Shown in pieces: positions 1-12,239 of a DNA stretch of 64,000 nucleotides. The notes beneath the pieces are model-generated. The model ran no database searches, was not told the DNA's origin, and saw only the letters and a list, made by a program, of their open reading frames with translations. Location of the stretch: contig NC_134530.1 in the NCBI RefSeq assembly GCF_050624435.1, positions 142,640,721 to 142,704,720 of the forward strand, written 5' to 3'. Within the stretch, counting starts at the first letter, position 1, and every line of letters begins with the position of its first letter. This DNA is from Tenrec ecaudatus. Its lineage: Eukaryota; Chordata; Mammalia; Afrosoricida; Tenrecidae. The position numbers were made by a program, and so were the translations under genes.

Positions 1-258
1 TCCTGTGGAGGAGCCACACAGAGACCTGCCAGAGCCCTGTGATGCTTCCACTGCATTTGATCCACAAGACTTGTCACCTGCATCCTGCATCATTCCATGT
101 GGCTTCATGAGTCCAAGGAGGACTTATGGACTTAGTCTCAGACATGTGGACTTACATTGGACTGGGATGGGATGTTTTCTAGATATATAATGACTTCTTA
201 ATCTAAAGCTCTTTCTTATATATATATGAGTGTCTCTGGATATGTGTCTCTAGTCAAG
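1..258 (+). repeat. LTR-like interspersed repeat, 3' part (cut by window edge)
   Basis: The sequence matches, in the same order, the repeat at 45137-45850: 'agagccacatggagac', 'gatgctt', 'ttgatccaaagac', 'gagtctgaagaggactt', a run of 'acttatgggct' units, and the end 'tctctagtc'. Related copies are antisense at 14557-14937 and 58478-58710. I do not know its name. The TG...CA ends of the most complete copy suggest an LTR. Confidence 0.6.
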
Positions 259-996
259 CCACCTAGCGCACCTTCTTATTGTTCTCCTTATAGAAAAGTC
301 TATTATTCCACAAAAAAACTGGGCCACAGTTCTAGTTATGGAGGGAACTAAGAATCATAGTCTTGCGATTCTACCAGTCTCTACTGGATCCTAGGTTTCT
401 TTGTGATTTTTGAATTTGGTTACATATTTTTCTCCACATTATCCATTCTAATGTGATGTCATTTTCAAAATCTGAACTATCTGAAATCTAACAAGTTTTG
501 TATTCCACTTAATTTTCAGTAATAGCCCAACCCCAAGACTATCCAACTTTGCTAAATCATCAATCGATGTCGTTCAGTGGAAAGTGTGCAAAGCTCTGGT
601 TCGGAGAATCTAGTTTTCATTATCAGCCCATCATGGTGGACAAATCACCTCTGATGCTTTGTTTCTCTACCTTCATTTATTCACTCACTGAATGTACCCT
701 TTCCAGCATCTTCCGCTTTAGAACCTCTGTATTTGTTTTTCTCCTTTTCTAAACATGTCTTGGCTTCTTTTCTAACCCTTAGCACAGTCTTAGCTGGTCA
801 GTTCATTTCTGTTTATTGCTTGCTTCTCACGAGGGCAGGAATCTGTCTCTCTTGTGCCCTGTTATAAACCTAGTGCCTCATATGTCATGTGCCCGACCCC
901 TCCCTCACCACCCTGTCAATTAGAAAGGCAGCCTATCACCCACCACCACCTTATTCCCTGAGAGCCAGTGGTAGCTGTCTGCTTCTGTAAATATTT
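259..996. other. Intronic stretch with a possible L2 3'-end fragment near 800-900
   Basis: This lies in intron 4. Most of it is unremarkable AT-rich DNA. At about 815-900 the pattern 'gagggcaggaatctgtctctcttg' followed by 'cctagtgcct' resembles the 3' end of mammalian L2 LINEs; this is a weak call. Confidence 0.35.
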
Positions 997-997
997 A

Positions 998-1182
998 CTT
1001 TGGAAAGCCTGGTGGTGTACTGCTTATAGGCTGGGCTGCTAACTGCAATGTCAGCAGTTCAAACCCACCAGCTGCTCCATGAGAGAAAGACGGCTTTCTA
1101 CTTCCACAAATAATTATAATCACAGAAACCCAAGGGGACAGTCCTACTCTGTTGTATGGGGTCACTATGAAAACATGGGTGA
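998..1182 (+). mobile_element. AfroSINE-type tRNA-derived SINE
   Basis: It begins 'cctggtggtgtactgctta' and runs through 'ggctgctaactg', 'cagttcaaaccc', 'accagctgctcc', 'gagagaaagacgg' and 'gggtcactatga'. These are the ordered landmarks of afrotherian tRNA-derived SINEs, including a degenerate B box (GTTCAAACC). Its 3' end is interrupted by the L1 tail at 1183-1620. Confidence 0.8.
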
Positions 1183-1620
1183 CAGAGCATGCACAGCGGC
1201 GCACTAGGGATCAGGAAACACAGGGAATCCTGGATGGATGAACCCCTCAGGACCAGTGGTGAGAGTGGCGATACCGGGAGGAAAGGGGGTGTAGAAAGAG
1301 AGAGCCGATCTCCGGGACCTATGTGTGACCTCTCTGGGGGATGGGCAATGGGAAGGTGGGTCAGGGGAGACGCCTGGCAGTGTAAGATAAGATAAAATAA
1401 TAATTTATAGACTATTAAGAGTTCATGGGAGGGGGCGGGGAGGGAGGGGGATGGAAAAAAAGGAAAACAAGCTGATTCCAGGAACCCAAGTGGAAGGTGA
1501 ATTTTGAGAATGACGAGGGCAACAAATGTATAAAGGTGCTTTACACAATTGATGTATGTATGGATTGTGATAAGAGTTGTATGAGCCCCAATAAAATGAT
1601 TTATTAATTTAAAAAAAAAA
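1183..1620 (+). mobile_element. 5'-truncated young L1 3' UTR with poly(A), inserted in a SINE
   Basis: The sequence matches the L1 3' UTR and ends 'gtatgagccccaataaaatg' followed by an A-rich tail. A target-site duplication, GAAAACATGGGTGA, flanks it: 1169-1182 on the left and 1621-1635 (one extra G) on the right. It sits at the 3' end of the preceding SINE. Polyadenylation signal, A tail and duplication are hallmarks of target-primed reverse transcription. Confidence 0.85.
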
Positions 1621-1781
1621 GAAAACATGGGGTGAGTTTGGGGTTTGTCCTGAAAGAACTACATAGGTGCACCACATTTGTGAAATTTTAGCCACAGGAG
1701 CTGCTATAGGAATTGCATAATTTTAGCAGCCATGGCATTTAGCTCTAAATAAAAACAGAATAAAATACAAAGTAATCTTAC

Positions 1782-1893
1782 AGTAGAACGCTTCCAGAAA
1801 CGAATAATGTCATCAATATCTGTTGCAGGGTTAAATAAAAAGTAGTTCCTCCATTCATACCAGTCCACTGTCAAATTTCCATCAAGATCAATG
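1782..1893 (-). CDS. SLC25A24-like: Coding exon 4 of SCaMC/SLC25A24-like carrier (EF-hand 4)
   Basis: The 112-nt exon runs from an acceptor ending TTTTCAG to donor GTAAGA. It encodes EF-hand 4, [12 protein letters not shown] (family DVDGTMTVDWNE), then [11 protein letters not shown] and [12 protein letters not shown]. That stretch is the amphipathic linker that leads to the carrier domain (family [20 protein letters not shown]). This is the best conserved of the four exons. The donor follows ACT directly, so the exon ends in phase 0. Downstream exons for the six membrane helices and the PxD/ExxK carrier motifs lie left of position 1. Confidence 0.9.
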
Positions 1894-3867
1894 CTGAAAA
1901 TTTTTAAAAAGAGTTTACAACAAATTAACACCATTTCAAAGATTAATTGCTTCTTTAAATATTGTAGCAGTTGTTCCTTTGCACCTCATAAATATCTCTG
2001 TCCACCTGTCCCTCACTTACCGATTACCTCATTATCCAATATTTCATATTTACAAATGCTACTATCTGACTATTGTGTACATTAATGAAGTTAAGTCACA
2101 GCTTAGGTGGGTCATGATTCTCAGTGGTTTTGCAGTTAGAGTGGTGTAATTTTGCAGTTATATAATGAGGCAGTCATCTTCCATTTTATCATCTAATGTG
2201 GTCATCCTCCATATTCAGAGAATACCAATTTTCCCAAGATGGCCTGGTCTTTGAAACGTAACCATATTGATAGGAGCAGAGTGGTTGGATGAGGGTAAGT
2301 CAAAAAGCACTGTTATCAGAGTCTCAGTTCATTGATGCACAGCTGGGTTCCAAACCAACCCTGTTTAAACAGGCCTGTGCCCTATGGGATGGCCACAGAC
2401 AAGCTCTGTCAGTAACACCCTGGGCTTGGTCCTGTTGGTGCCTTTAAAACAGGTCCAATCCCAACAGTGACTTCTGAGGGGCTCTGCCCCTAACAACGCA
2501 CTCGTTTGTCAACAGCTCCGACACCATAGCAGATATTTTCAGAAGTACAACCACGCCAAACTATCTTTTACACAGTGAGGCAAAGCAGCATTGCGCATTC
2601 ACATAACTAATGCCTAAGAGGAAGGAGTTAGCAAATCACGTACTATTTGTGCAAAAATACAATTTGGCTATCCTAGTATTTTTTCCATTATAATTCACTT
2701 TCTCCTTCCCATGTTTAGGTACTAAATCAACTCAAATATCATTTATCATTTGAAGATGACTTTTTTACTTTTTACCATGCCAAATTCAAAATTGACTTTT
2801 TTTTCCTACTATCTCAGATCAAAACAAGTAATGTTTAAGAAATAGGCAGAATTTTGTGAAAAGCTTTTTCAATATCATTCTTATAACTGGAAATTCTTAT
2901 AAAAAAAACAAGAATTCTTGTAAATTCTTATAAAAAAACAAATTCTGTTATACTCCCACTGCTAAAAACATATAGTGCAATTTATGCTTCCAAAACAGAC
3001 ATGATGAAACTGGCCACGGTATGTGGAACAGCTCCTTTCAGGTACCAGACTACAAACAGGATACTACAAAAGTATCATAGGAACACACACTGGCTTCCGA
3101 ATAGAGGCACTGACCAAACTGTATTTAAGCTCAGAGCTTAAAAGAAAGCAGTGATTCTCAAGTGAGATAAAACAGAGTTTGGTGCTCATGACTACTGAGG
3201 TGGCAGACAAGATAGACACTTCTGTGGCTCTTTAACCAAATACTAAGCTACACACACTCTATTCGCCTGGAAAGTCTACCTGCTGTGACTAATAGAAATT
3301 CTGTAGCTGAGAAATACTGGAGTCACAAAAGAGAGAGAGCTACTGGGAGAAGGGTGTAGGAAGAGGGGAAAAGAGAGAAATGTCACATACAGAAGGGATT
3401 GAAGGCAACACTGACTTCTCATCTTCTCTGAAACAATGCTAGCACATACCTTGAATGACATCCTTAAGGTGTTCAAAAGGGAAAATATCAATCTAGACTA
3501 CCACTCCTCACTAGTGAAGATGAAATAGACATTTTCAGATAAACAAAACACATGCTGCTGTCACAAGGAAAATAGGATAGCATATTTACAAAATGATCTC
3601 CTGGTGAGAGGAAAGAGTTGGCAAACAGAAGGTGCACGTTATTTGAGTAAAACTGTGATAATCAGTACAGATTTTTCCAAATGGACATGTACCCACCTTA
3701 TTCTGCTTTCACTTGTGACACTGTACGGCAATCATGTACTTTTATCCCCCACCCCCCTCCAAGCTTACAACCCTGAAGCTAGAACTTTGCTTGTTTGTAA
3801 CTGCATTCCATATACCTCTGCTTTGAATAAATGGCTGTCATTAGCAATTCTGCTTCTATTCATTAGG
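1894..3867. other. Intron 3 stretch, no gene recognised
   Basis: No exon-like or clearly named repeat was recognised. Two similar passages exist, near 2618-2660 and 3603-3655 ('gaggaaggagttagcaaa' and 'gaggaaagagttggcaaa', both followed by a similar AT-rich run), so both may belong to one old repeat. Short repeated 'attcttataaaaaaac' units occur at about 2877-2945. Confidence 0.4.
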
Positions 3868-5170
3868 GTCTTTTTTTTCAATCATTTTATAAGGGGCTCA
3901 TACAACTCTTATCACAATCCATACATACATCAATTGTGTAAAGCACATTTGTACATTCGTTGCCCTCATCATTCTCAAAACATTTGCTCTCCACTTAAGG
4001 CTCTAGCATCAGGTCCTCATCTTATTCCCCTCCCCCACCCCACTCCCTCCGCCCTCATGAACTCTTGATAATTTATAAATGATTATTTTGTCGTGTCTTG
4101 CCCTGTCCAGCGTCTCCCTTCACACACTTTTCTGTAGTCCGTCCCCCAGGGAGGAGGTCACATGTAGATCCTTGTAATCGGTTCCCCCTTTCCAACCCAC
4201 CCTCCCTATTCCCTCCCAGTATCGCACTCACCCCACTGGTCCTGAAGGGATCATCCATCCTGGATTCCCTGAGTGTTTCTGGTTCCTATCTGTACCAGTG
4301 TACATCCTCTGGTCTAGCCAGACTTGCAAGGTAGAATTGGGATCATAACAGTGGGGGAGGGGGGAAGCATTTAGGAACTAGAGGAAAGTTGTATTTTTCA
4401 TCGTTGCTACTTCGCACCCTGTCTAGCTCATCTTCTTCCCGAGAATCCTCTACAAGGGGATCTCCAGTGGCCTACAAATGGGCTTTGGGTCTCCACTCTG
4501 CATTCCCCGCCTCATTCTCTATGGTAAGATTTTTTGTTCTGATGATGCCTGATACCTGATCCCTTCAATACTTCATGATCATGCAGGCTGGTGTGCTTCT
4601 TTCATGTGGGCTTTGTTGCTTCTGAGCTAGATGGCCGCTTGTTTACTTTCAAGCCTTTATGACTCCAGATGCTATATCTTTTGATAGCTGGGCACCATCA
4701 GCTTTCTTCACCATATTTGCTTATGTGCCTGCTTTGTCTTCAGCGATTGTGTCGGGAAGGTGAGCATCATAGAATGCCAATTTAATAGAAGAAAGTATTC
4801 TTGCATTGAGGGAGTACTTAAGGCCCAATGTCCTTCTGTTACCTTAATAGTAAACCTATAAATATATGCACATAGATCTATTTCCCCAACCTCATATATA
4901 ATTATATTTGCATATGTACATGTCTTTATCTAGACCTCTATAAGTGCCCTTTGCCTCCCAACTCTTTCCTCTATTTCCCTTGACTCTCCTCCTGTCCCAC
5001 TATCATGCTCAGTCCCCACCAGGGTTTCAGCAATTTTTCTTTGTTACATTATCCTTGATCATGCCCTACCAGGCCTCCCACACCCTCTTCACCACCAATT
5101 TGGGTCACTTGTTGTTCCCTAGTCCCTGGGTTTGTTAACACCACTTCCTTTCCCTCAACCTCCCCCTCTC
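3868..5170 (-). mobile_element. Young L1 3' UTR, antisense, about 1.3 kb
   Basis: It starts with a T run and the reverse complement of the L1 tail, then continues through the whole 3' UTR seen downstream of ORF2 in the L1 at 50240-56910 (for example 4660-4860 here matches 56565-56770 there in reverse). That shared sequence is what identifies this family as L1 3' UTR. Only non-coding sequence remains, so the copy is 5' truncated. Confidence 0.82.
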
Positions 5171-5344
5171 CCTACTGACAATATTTGGACACTATCCTTT
5201 GGATTTTCAGGGAATAATTCCTCTGAAGAGGACAGACTATTCCTTTTTCATCGTCTGTTCTGAGTCTGGAAGCTCTGATGAAACCTGTTCACTTTGGATG
5301 ACCCTTTGGGTATTTGAAAAGGAAGACCAGAGACCAATCAATGT

Positions 5345-5722
5345 ATTTGAGCTATGATGCTGCCAAAGAATATTGAAAGTACAATAGGCGGCAAAAGGAC
5401 AAATAAATGTGTCCTGGAAGAAGTACAGCCACAACCCTCCTCAGAGGCAAGGATGGTGAGACTTCGTCTCATGTACTTCGGTGTGTTACCTAAAGAGAGA
5501 ATTCCCTGGAGAAAGACATTGAGCGTGGTTAAAAGAGAGGCAGCAGAAAAGAGGAAGGCCCTCAATGAGGTAGACTGACACCGTGTCTGTAACAGTGGGC
5601 TCAAACATGGGAACAATTGTGAGGATGGAGCAGGATCAAGCAGTGTTTCATTCTGTTGTACTTGTGGTCTCTGAGAGTTGGAATCAACGTGACAGCACCG
5701 AACAGCAACACAAAAACATTAG
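5345..5722 (+). mobile_element. RTE/BovB-type LINE, 3' end fragment
   Basis: The fragment holds the 3' landmarks shared by all copies in this window: 'attgaaagtac', 'gtcctggaagaagtacagcc', 'aggcaaggatggtgagactt', 'gaggaaggccctcaa', 'acaattgtgaggatgg' and the end 'acagcaccgaacagcaacac'. The same 3' block ends the longer copies at about 8570, 22990 and 24235. Confidence 0.8.
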
Positions 5723-5989
5723 CAATTCATCATTTAAAGTATGAAAGACTGGGTAGCAAATAAAATATGAAATAAAAGCACATCTGTACAATCAAAAAGA
5801 GAACATGTTTTTCCAACGTTGATAAAAGACTTAACTCTAGTTTCTTGACAAAGAGCATATCCCAAACAGAATTAATAAAAAGCAAGCCAAGTTTACGTAC
5901 TACATACATAGCTACAGAACACTAAAAATAAGAATTCATGTGAGAGAAATTATATATACCCCTTAACAGGGATCAAAAATTAGATTGGA

Positions 5990-8572
5990 ATAGTGTCTAG
6001 GAATGTGTGAGGTATGACTCTAGGAGAATTGGAAGCCATCAAAACTGAAATGAAATGCATAAAGATTGATATCCTAGACAATAGTGAGTTGAAATGGACT
6101 GGGATTGGCCACTTTGAATCAGAAAGCCATATGATTTACTAAGCCAGGAATAACACAATCAAGAGGAATGATGTTGCACTCACTGTCAGAAAGCATTTTG
6201 CTAAATTCATCATGAAGTAACATGCTATCTGTGATTGAATTCACTCTATCTGCCTTCAAGGAAATCCAATCAATACAACAACTATTGAGATTTATGCACC
6301 AACCACAAAAGCTAGTGATTTAAAAAATGAGTACTTCTACAAACACCTTCTGTTTGAAATTGATCAAGCATGTAATAAAAATTCATTCATAATTATTGGT
6401 GATTGCAATGAAAATTTTAGAAACACAGAGGAAGGAGAGTAGTTGGAAAATATGGTCTTGGTGACAGGAATAAAGCTGGGAATCACATAATAGAATTTTG
6501 CAAGACCAATAACTTGTTCATAGCAAATACCTTTTGTAAACAAAGCACAAGGATTCAAATGGATTACATATGTGGGAAAATATGATGGAGAAGCTCCCAA
6601 TAACAGCTTTGACACATTGAACACTAGTAACAGAAGACCTGATGAGCTGGGAGAGAACATCATGACCATCATTCATGAAGAAAGCAAAGGTCATTAAAAA
6701 GAAAGCGAAGATCTAAGTGGATGTCAGAAGAGATTGAAACTTGCTCTTAATCATAGAATAGCAAAAACACATGAAAAAATGCAATCAAAGATCTGAATAG
6801 AATATTTCAAAGAGTAGCACAAGAACACACATTAAGCATTATAATGAAAAGTGCAAAAACCTAGAACAAGGCAATCAAAAGAAGAACATGTCCTCCAGGT
6901 CTAAACTGAAAGAGCTCAGCAAACATGCAATCCTCAAGTTACAATGCTGAAAGGTTCTAAGGGCAAACTATTGCATGAAGCAGGAAGAATCAAAAGAAGA
7001 TGGAGATACACAGAGTCACTGTACTGAAAAGAATCAGTTAACAGCCCACAATTTCAGGAGGTAGAGTATGAACAAGAACCAATGATGCTGAAGGAAGTTC
7101 AAACTGTACTGAAAGCAGTAGCCAAAAACAAGGCTCCAGGAATCCATGGAATACCCATTAAAACGCCTCAGTAAGCTGAAGAAGCACTGGAAGTACTAGT
7201 TCATCTATACCAGGAAATTTAGGAAACAACTACTTGGCCCTATATTTGCACCCATTCCAGAGAAAATGACCTAAAAGAATGCTCAAACTATAGAAAAATA
7301 TCACTGACAGCACGCACAAGTAAAATCTTGCTTAAGATCATTCTGAATGGTTGCAGCAATCCACTGACAGGGAACTGCCAGAGTCCAGGCCAGATGCAGA
7401 AGAGGACACGGAACAAGGGATACCACTGTTGATGTCAGCTGGCTCTTGGCTCAGAGCAGAGGGCACCAGAAAGAAGTCTGCTTGCGTTTCATTGACTGTG
7501 CAAAGGCATCCGACTGTGTGCACCGTAATAAAATGTGGATGACCTTGAGAAGAATGGGAATTCCACAACACTTGATTTTGCTCGTGTAGAACCTGTACAT
7601 GGATCGGGAGGCGGTTGTGGAAACAGAACAAGGGATTACTGCGTAGTTTAAAATCGGGAAAGGTGCATCGTCAGACCTGGATCCTCTCACCATACTTGCT
7701 CAATCTGTGTGCTGAGCAAACAATCAGAGAAAGCTGGCTCTTATGAAGAATATGGCATCGGTATTGGAGGAAGGCTTATTAGCAACTTGTGATATGCAGA
7801 TGACACACCTTGCTTTCTGAAAGTGAGGAGGACTTCAGGCACTTGCTGATGAAGATCAAGGATTGCAGCCTTCAGTATGGACTACAACTAAGTGTCAAGA
7901 AGACCGAAATCCTCACAACCGGACCAATAGGTAACATCACGATAAATGGAGAAATGGTTGACATTTTCAAGGATTTTATCTTACTTGGATCCTCCATCAA
8001 TGCTCATTGAAGCTGCTGCTTCTGATCAGAGATCAAAAGATATCGAATTTGGTCAATGTGCTGCACTAGAACCCTTTAGAGCACTGAGGAGCAAGGCTGT
8101 TACTTTGAGGACTCCAGCGCGCCTGACCCAAGCCAGGGCACTTTTCATCGCCTCCTAGACATGTGACAGTTGGACACTGAATAAGGAAGATTGAAGAAGA
8201 ATCGGTGCTTTTGAATTGTAGTGAAGAAGAACATTGAAAGTACCATGAACTGCTATAAAGACAGGCAATCTGTTTTAGAAGAAGTAAGTCCAGAGTGCTC
8301 CTCAGGGGAAATGGTAGCAAGACTGTGTCTTACATACTTTAGACATGTCAGGATAAACCAGTCCCTGGAGAAAGACATTGTGTTTGGTAAAGTGGAAGGG
8401 CAGCAGAAAAGAAGAAAACCTTCAACAAGATTAATTGGCACAGTGGCATCAATGGGCTCATTCATAGGAACAGTTGTCAGAATGGCACAGGACCATGCAC
8501 TGCTCCAGTCTCTGTGCACAGGATCACTATGGCTTAGAGCCAACTCGATGGAACCGAAGAACAACAAGAAAG
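5990..8572 (+). mobile_element. RTE/BovB-type LINE, nearly full length, dead
   Basis: The 5' half is a decayed APE-type endonuclease (about 6040-6420, with an 'attattggtgattgcaatg' block matching IIGDxN). The middle and 3' half are reverse transcriptase: about 7120-7260 matches 'NKAPG.HG.P', and 7790-7806 reads YADD ('tatgcagatga'). The best surviving frame is 7810-8010, with LLMKIKDCSLQYGLQL and KKTEILTTGPI, the post-catalytic part of BovB-type enzymes. Stops and frameshifts are scattered throughout. Confidence 0.82.
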
Positions 8573-8710
8573 AAAATGTATACATCTTGACAATAAAGAA
8601 AAAGACTGAATAAATTAAAAACATGAGAAAAACACATGTAATAGCATGAAAGAAAAATAAGAAGCACAAAAATATAAATTAAAATGTTTAATGTAGTAAT
8701 AGAAATAAAT

Positions 8711-8906
8711 TCTCAGGTGGAGTAGTGGTTGCTTTGGGCTGCTAACAGCAAGTTTTGAAGTTCGAAACCACCAGCTGCTCTTTGAGAGAAAGAGGGGTCT
8801 TCTACTCCCAGAAAGAATGACAGTCTCAGAAACTCCCAGGGACAATTCTATCCTGTCCCATAGGGTGCCTAAGAGTTGGCATCAACTCGATGGCAAGAAG
8901 ACAGAC
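8711..8906 (+). mobile_element. AfroSINE-type SINE
   Basis: Ordered landmarks are 'ggagtagtggttgc', 'ggctgctaacagcaag', 'accaccagctgctc', 'gagagaaagagg', 'agaaactcccagggacaatt' and the end 'tcaactcgatggcaaga', which is the typical afrotherian SINE 3' part. Confidence 0.8.
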
Positions 8907-9039
8907 TGTCAGTCAATAATTGCAGTAAAGGGTTACAAATTAAAAACAGAAATCTCGCATTGTATGAAAAGTACCAAATATAAGTTGTTTACAACAGGCA
9001 CATTCAAACAAAGGGCCATAATAATTCCATTGCCTCTGA

Positions 9040-9228
9040 GTTAACTCTAGCTTGAGATGACCCTATAGACCAGAACAGAAGTACTTCATAGAGCTGCCAA
9101 TATTGTAATCTTCATGGAAACAGACTATCACCTCCTTCTCCATGAAGAGGCTGGTGGTTCTGAACAACCAAAGTTTGGGTTAGTCACTGAGCATGAAATC
9201 ATTGTGCCTCCAGGACTCCTTTCAGAAG
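9040..9228 (-). mobile_element. AfroSINE-type SINE, antisense, diverged
   Basis: In reverse complement it carries 'gaaggaggtgatagtctg', 'gaagattacaa', 'gctctatga' and 'tctatagggtcatctc' in SINE order, with 'aggagtcctggaggcacaat' as the 5' end. It is older than the copy at 8711. Confidence 0.6.
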
Positions 9229-11191
9229 AGCACAGACAAAAGTAAGTGACGGCAAATACTGACAAAGCAGACAGCTAGATTAGTGCAGTAATAACTTCAG
9301 ACAAGACAGATAAATTACCTTACATCATGATAAAGCATTCCATTAGCAAATTCTGAAGTCATATGCACCTTAAAAGTACCTCAAAAGCTAAAATGTCACA
9401 TAGGCTAAGTCTAACTTCAGGGAAACTGAAACTCTTCATAGTGAGATAACCGCTTAGTTCCTTAAAAGTTAGGCACACATTTGAATGAGATTAGCACATT
9501 GCTTTTGATGGGAATTGTGTAGAATCCTGCATGCACACTCTACAAGCACATGTGGAATATTTATTTAAATTCTTGCAACATCAGGCCTTAAAATAAGTCT
9601 CAGAAAGTTCCCCAAAAAATCAGTAGCATACAGACCATATTCCTGAAGTAGCAGAACAATTGTGTTGATAGTCAATAACAAAGAAATCATTCTCTAAAAC
9701 TTACCATACATTTAAGATTTTTTAAAACATGTATCTAAAAAACTAATGTATAAGAGAAAAAATGATCATTACTATTTATATCTTCTCTGATCTTTTATAT
9801 GGAAATACAGTCATTTCAGTATAGCTATAAAAATCTCTCTTCAAAGGAAATCTTCCTGCAATTTTAACATTTAAATGCATATGGAACTATTCTAATTAAA
9901 GGAACAGTAGTAGGAAGCCATATAGTCAGCCTGGGCTGTCTCCCCACTGCTTCTCCCACACATACACAGAGGGGCCCATTAAGTACCGCTTGAAAGCCAT
10001 TATACTGTGTGAAGAGGGCATGCGGGTGCTGTCCAATCTTTGGCAAAGAGAAAGGAAAATCTAATGGACTCTCAGCTCCAGGTCCATTCCCATCAGAAAT
10101 GCTTTCTTCATGCCTTCTTTACCAACTCTAATACCAACCATCCACTCCCTGTTTCTCTGCTGGGTGGAAAATTCATTTCAGTGGCCACAAAGAACTCACA
10201 AAAACTCACAAGTATGCAGTTCAGTAGAGGAGACACATTAAAATTCAGGATCATAAATACTCAGAATACAGTTATTCTGGTCAGTAGAACCTTTCAGCAA
10301 AACCTGCAGGCACACTTCTTTCTGGTCCCTGACCTCTCAGCAACACAGTCCTTTGGACTCTACCCAGCTTGCATGACGTTACTAAACTCCTTTAGTCTGG
10401 CCAAAATGTCCAAGGGGCATTCCACTTGGCCATAAGCCTCACCCCAAATGCTCTCAGCTCTAGCTGCATGGGTTAGCAAAACTAGCTCCGCGGATGAGGT
10501 GTCTGGAGGCACTCAACTCCACGAGCGAGCCTCATTCTTGCTCAGTGGGCTATGAAGTCCAATGGCAGATGTCACACTCTTGATGCTGCTTGCTGTGCGG
10601 CAGCCACCTCTCTACTGCTTCTCCGTGTCTCTGGTGCCACAGCTCTGTCTCCTGGACAGAGGAAATGCATTACACCGGATCTTTGGATCCAAAGGATGTG
10701 GTACATTTCTAGCTTTTCTTTCTTGATGGTAGTGAGACCCTCATTCTTGCTTCTGAGATGGTTCATTTCAAACACAGGGGATGACCAATGGACCAATTCC
10801 CTCATTAGATTTCCACATACCTTATTTGCATGTTCCCCTCATTAGATTTCCAGATACCTTATTTGCATGTTCCCCTCACCCCCAGTCATTTGGTGGCTGT
10901 TACAAAGACTATGAGTGGAAGAGCCATATGAAGCAATTCACTGCACTACACACTGGATATATGTGGGATTGTATTTTATTTAAGCTGATTAAACGTGAAC
11001 CTAAGCAATGATTTTGCAAGTTGCTTTCAAAAGGATACATTCAATATGAGCCATAATTAAACAAATACAACAAGCAAGTTTGTTCACAAACTCATAAAAT
11101 AAAGGGAGAACCTGCCATATTTATAGCAATTAGTTTATAACATATAATATTAAACAAAAATTAAAACTATCACCAAAAAAATACACCTGAC
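9229..11191. other. Intron 3 stretch, mostly unrecognised
   Basis: No exon-like sequence beyond chance frames. A plus frame at 10040-10435 has no recognisable domain and no codon signal I trust. The stretch 10450-10780 is somewhat GC-richer and repeat-like but unnamed. A 37-bp tandem duplication lies at 10801-10874 (separate entry). Confidence 0.4.
10801..10874. repeat. 37-bp tandem duplication, each unit with an octamer motif
   Basis: Two units, 10801-10837 and 10838-10874, differ by one base (ccacatacc versus ccagatacc). Each contains ATTTGCAT, the POU/octamer motif. No function can be inferred from this alone. Confidence 0.75.
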
Positions 11192-11279
11192 CTTTGTAGA
11201 ATCTTTTGTGCCTGGTCTTCAGAAGCATCTATACCCAGTGATTTCAGAACAGCCAGTACTTCTGAAGTTTCTATCACCC
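11192..11279 (-). CDS. SLC25A24-like: Coding exon 3 of SCaMC/SLC25A24-like carrier (EF-hand 3 end)
   Basis: The 88-nt exon runs from an acceptor ending TTTAAAG to donor GTCAGG. Joined to exon 2 it completes loop 3 as DTNNDGVIETSE, a full canonical EF-hand. It continues VLAVLKSLGIDASED and QAQKILQ, matching the family stretch IVQSLQTLGLTISEQ and QAELILQ. It ends in phase 2, so the AG at its end plus the C of exon 4 make Ser, giving LQSID across the junction as in SLC25A24. The polypyrimidine tract before the acceptor is short and broken by A residues. Confidence 0.86.
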
Positions 11280-11427
11280 CTTTAAAAAGTGAAAAAAAAA
11301 AGATCAAATTAAAGTATTTGAAAGGATAACAAGCGGGATAAAAGAACTTAGAATCATCTTTTTTTAATGTTGAAAAGTCAATCCACGTAATATATTTTAT
11401 TAGCAAAATAAAGTGGAAATGAAATCA

Positions 11428-11552
11428 TGAAATAATCTCAATAGATGCAGAGAACGCCTTTGATAAAATACCACATTCTTATTAAAATAAAGTACACTGG
11501 GTATATTAAAAATAAAGGGAACTTTAATATGATAAAGAGAATCTATAAAAGT
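11428..11552 (+). mobile_element. Older L1 ORF2 fragment
   Basis: The text 'atctcaatagatgcagagaa', 'tttgataaaatacca' and 'gggaactttaatatgataaa' matches the conserved RT passage that reads SIDAEKAFDKI in L1 ORF2. It is interrupted on the right by the antisense L1 end at 11553. Confidence 0.65.
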
Positions 11553-12232
11553 CTTTTTTAAAACATTTTATTAGGGACTCATACAACTCTTATCACAATC
11601 CATACATACATCAATTGTGTAAAGCACATCTGTACATTCTTTGCCCTCATCATTTTCAAAGTATTTGCTCTCCACTTAAGCCCTTTGCATCTGGTCCTCT
11701 TTTTTTTCTCTCCCTCCCCGCTCTCTCCTCCCTCATGAGCCCTTGATAATTTGTAAATTATTATTTTGTCATATCTTGCCCTATCTGACGTCTCCCTTCA
11801 CCCCCTTTTCTGTTGTCTGTTCCCCAGGGAGGAGGTCACACGTACATCCTTGTAATCGGTTCCCTCTTTCCAATCCACTCTCCCTCTACCCTCCCAGGAT
11901 TGCCCCTCACACCCCTGGTTCTGAAGGTAGCATCCGCCCTGGATTCCCTGTGCCTCCAGCTCCTATATGCACCAGTGTACATCCTCTGCTCTATCCAGAC
12001 TTGCAAGCTAGAATTTGGATCATGATAGTTGCAGGGGAGGAAGCATTTAGGAACTGGAGGAAAGCTGTATTCATCGGTGCTACGTCACACCCTGACTGAC
12101 TCATCTCCTCCCCTAGACCCCTCTGCAAGGGGATCTCCAGTGGCCGACAAATGGGCTTTGGGTCTCCACTCTGCACTTCCCCCTTCATTCACTATAGTAA
12201 GATTTTTTTTTCTGATGATCCCTTGTACCTGA
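11553..12232 (-). mobile_element. Young L1 3' UTR, antisense, about 0.7 kb
   Basis: It begins with a T run and reverse tail sequence ('ttattagggactcatacaac') and follows the same 3' UTR order as 3868-5170, stopping at 'tgatgatcccttgtacctga'. It is 5' truncated and non-coding. Confidence 0.82.
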
Positions 12233-12239
12233 TAAGAAT

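Noticed and set aside
1098-1628. 176-codon minus frame
   Set aside because: It is the antisense of a SINE and an L1 3' UTR; the same low-complexity translation recurs at other L1 ends.
10040-10435. 131-codon plus frame as a small gene
   Set aside because: No domain, no start or splice support and no signal beyond chance.
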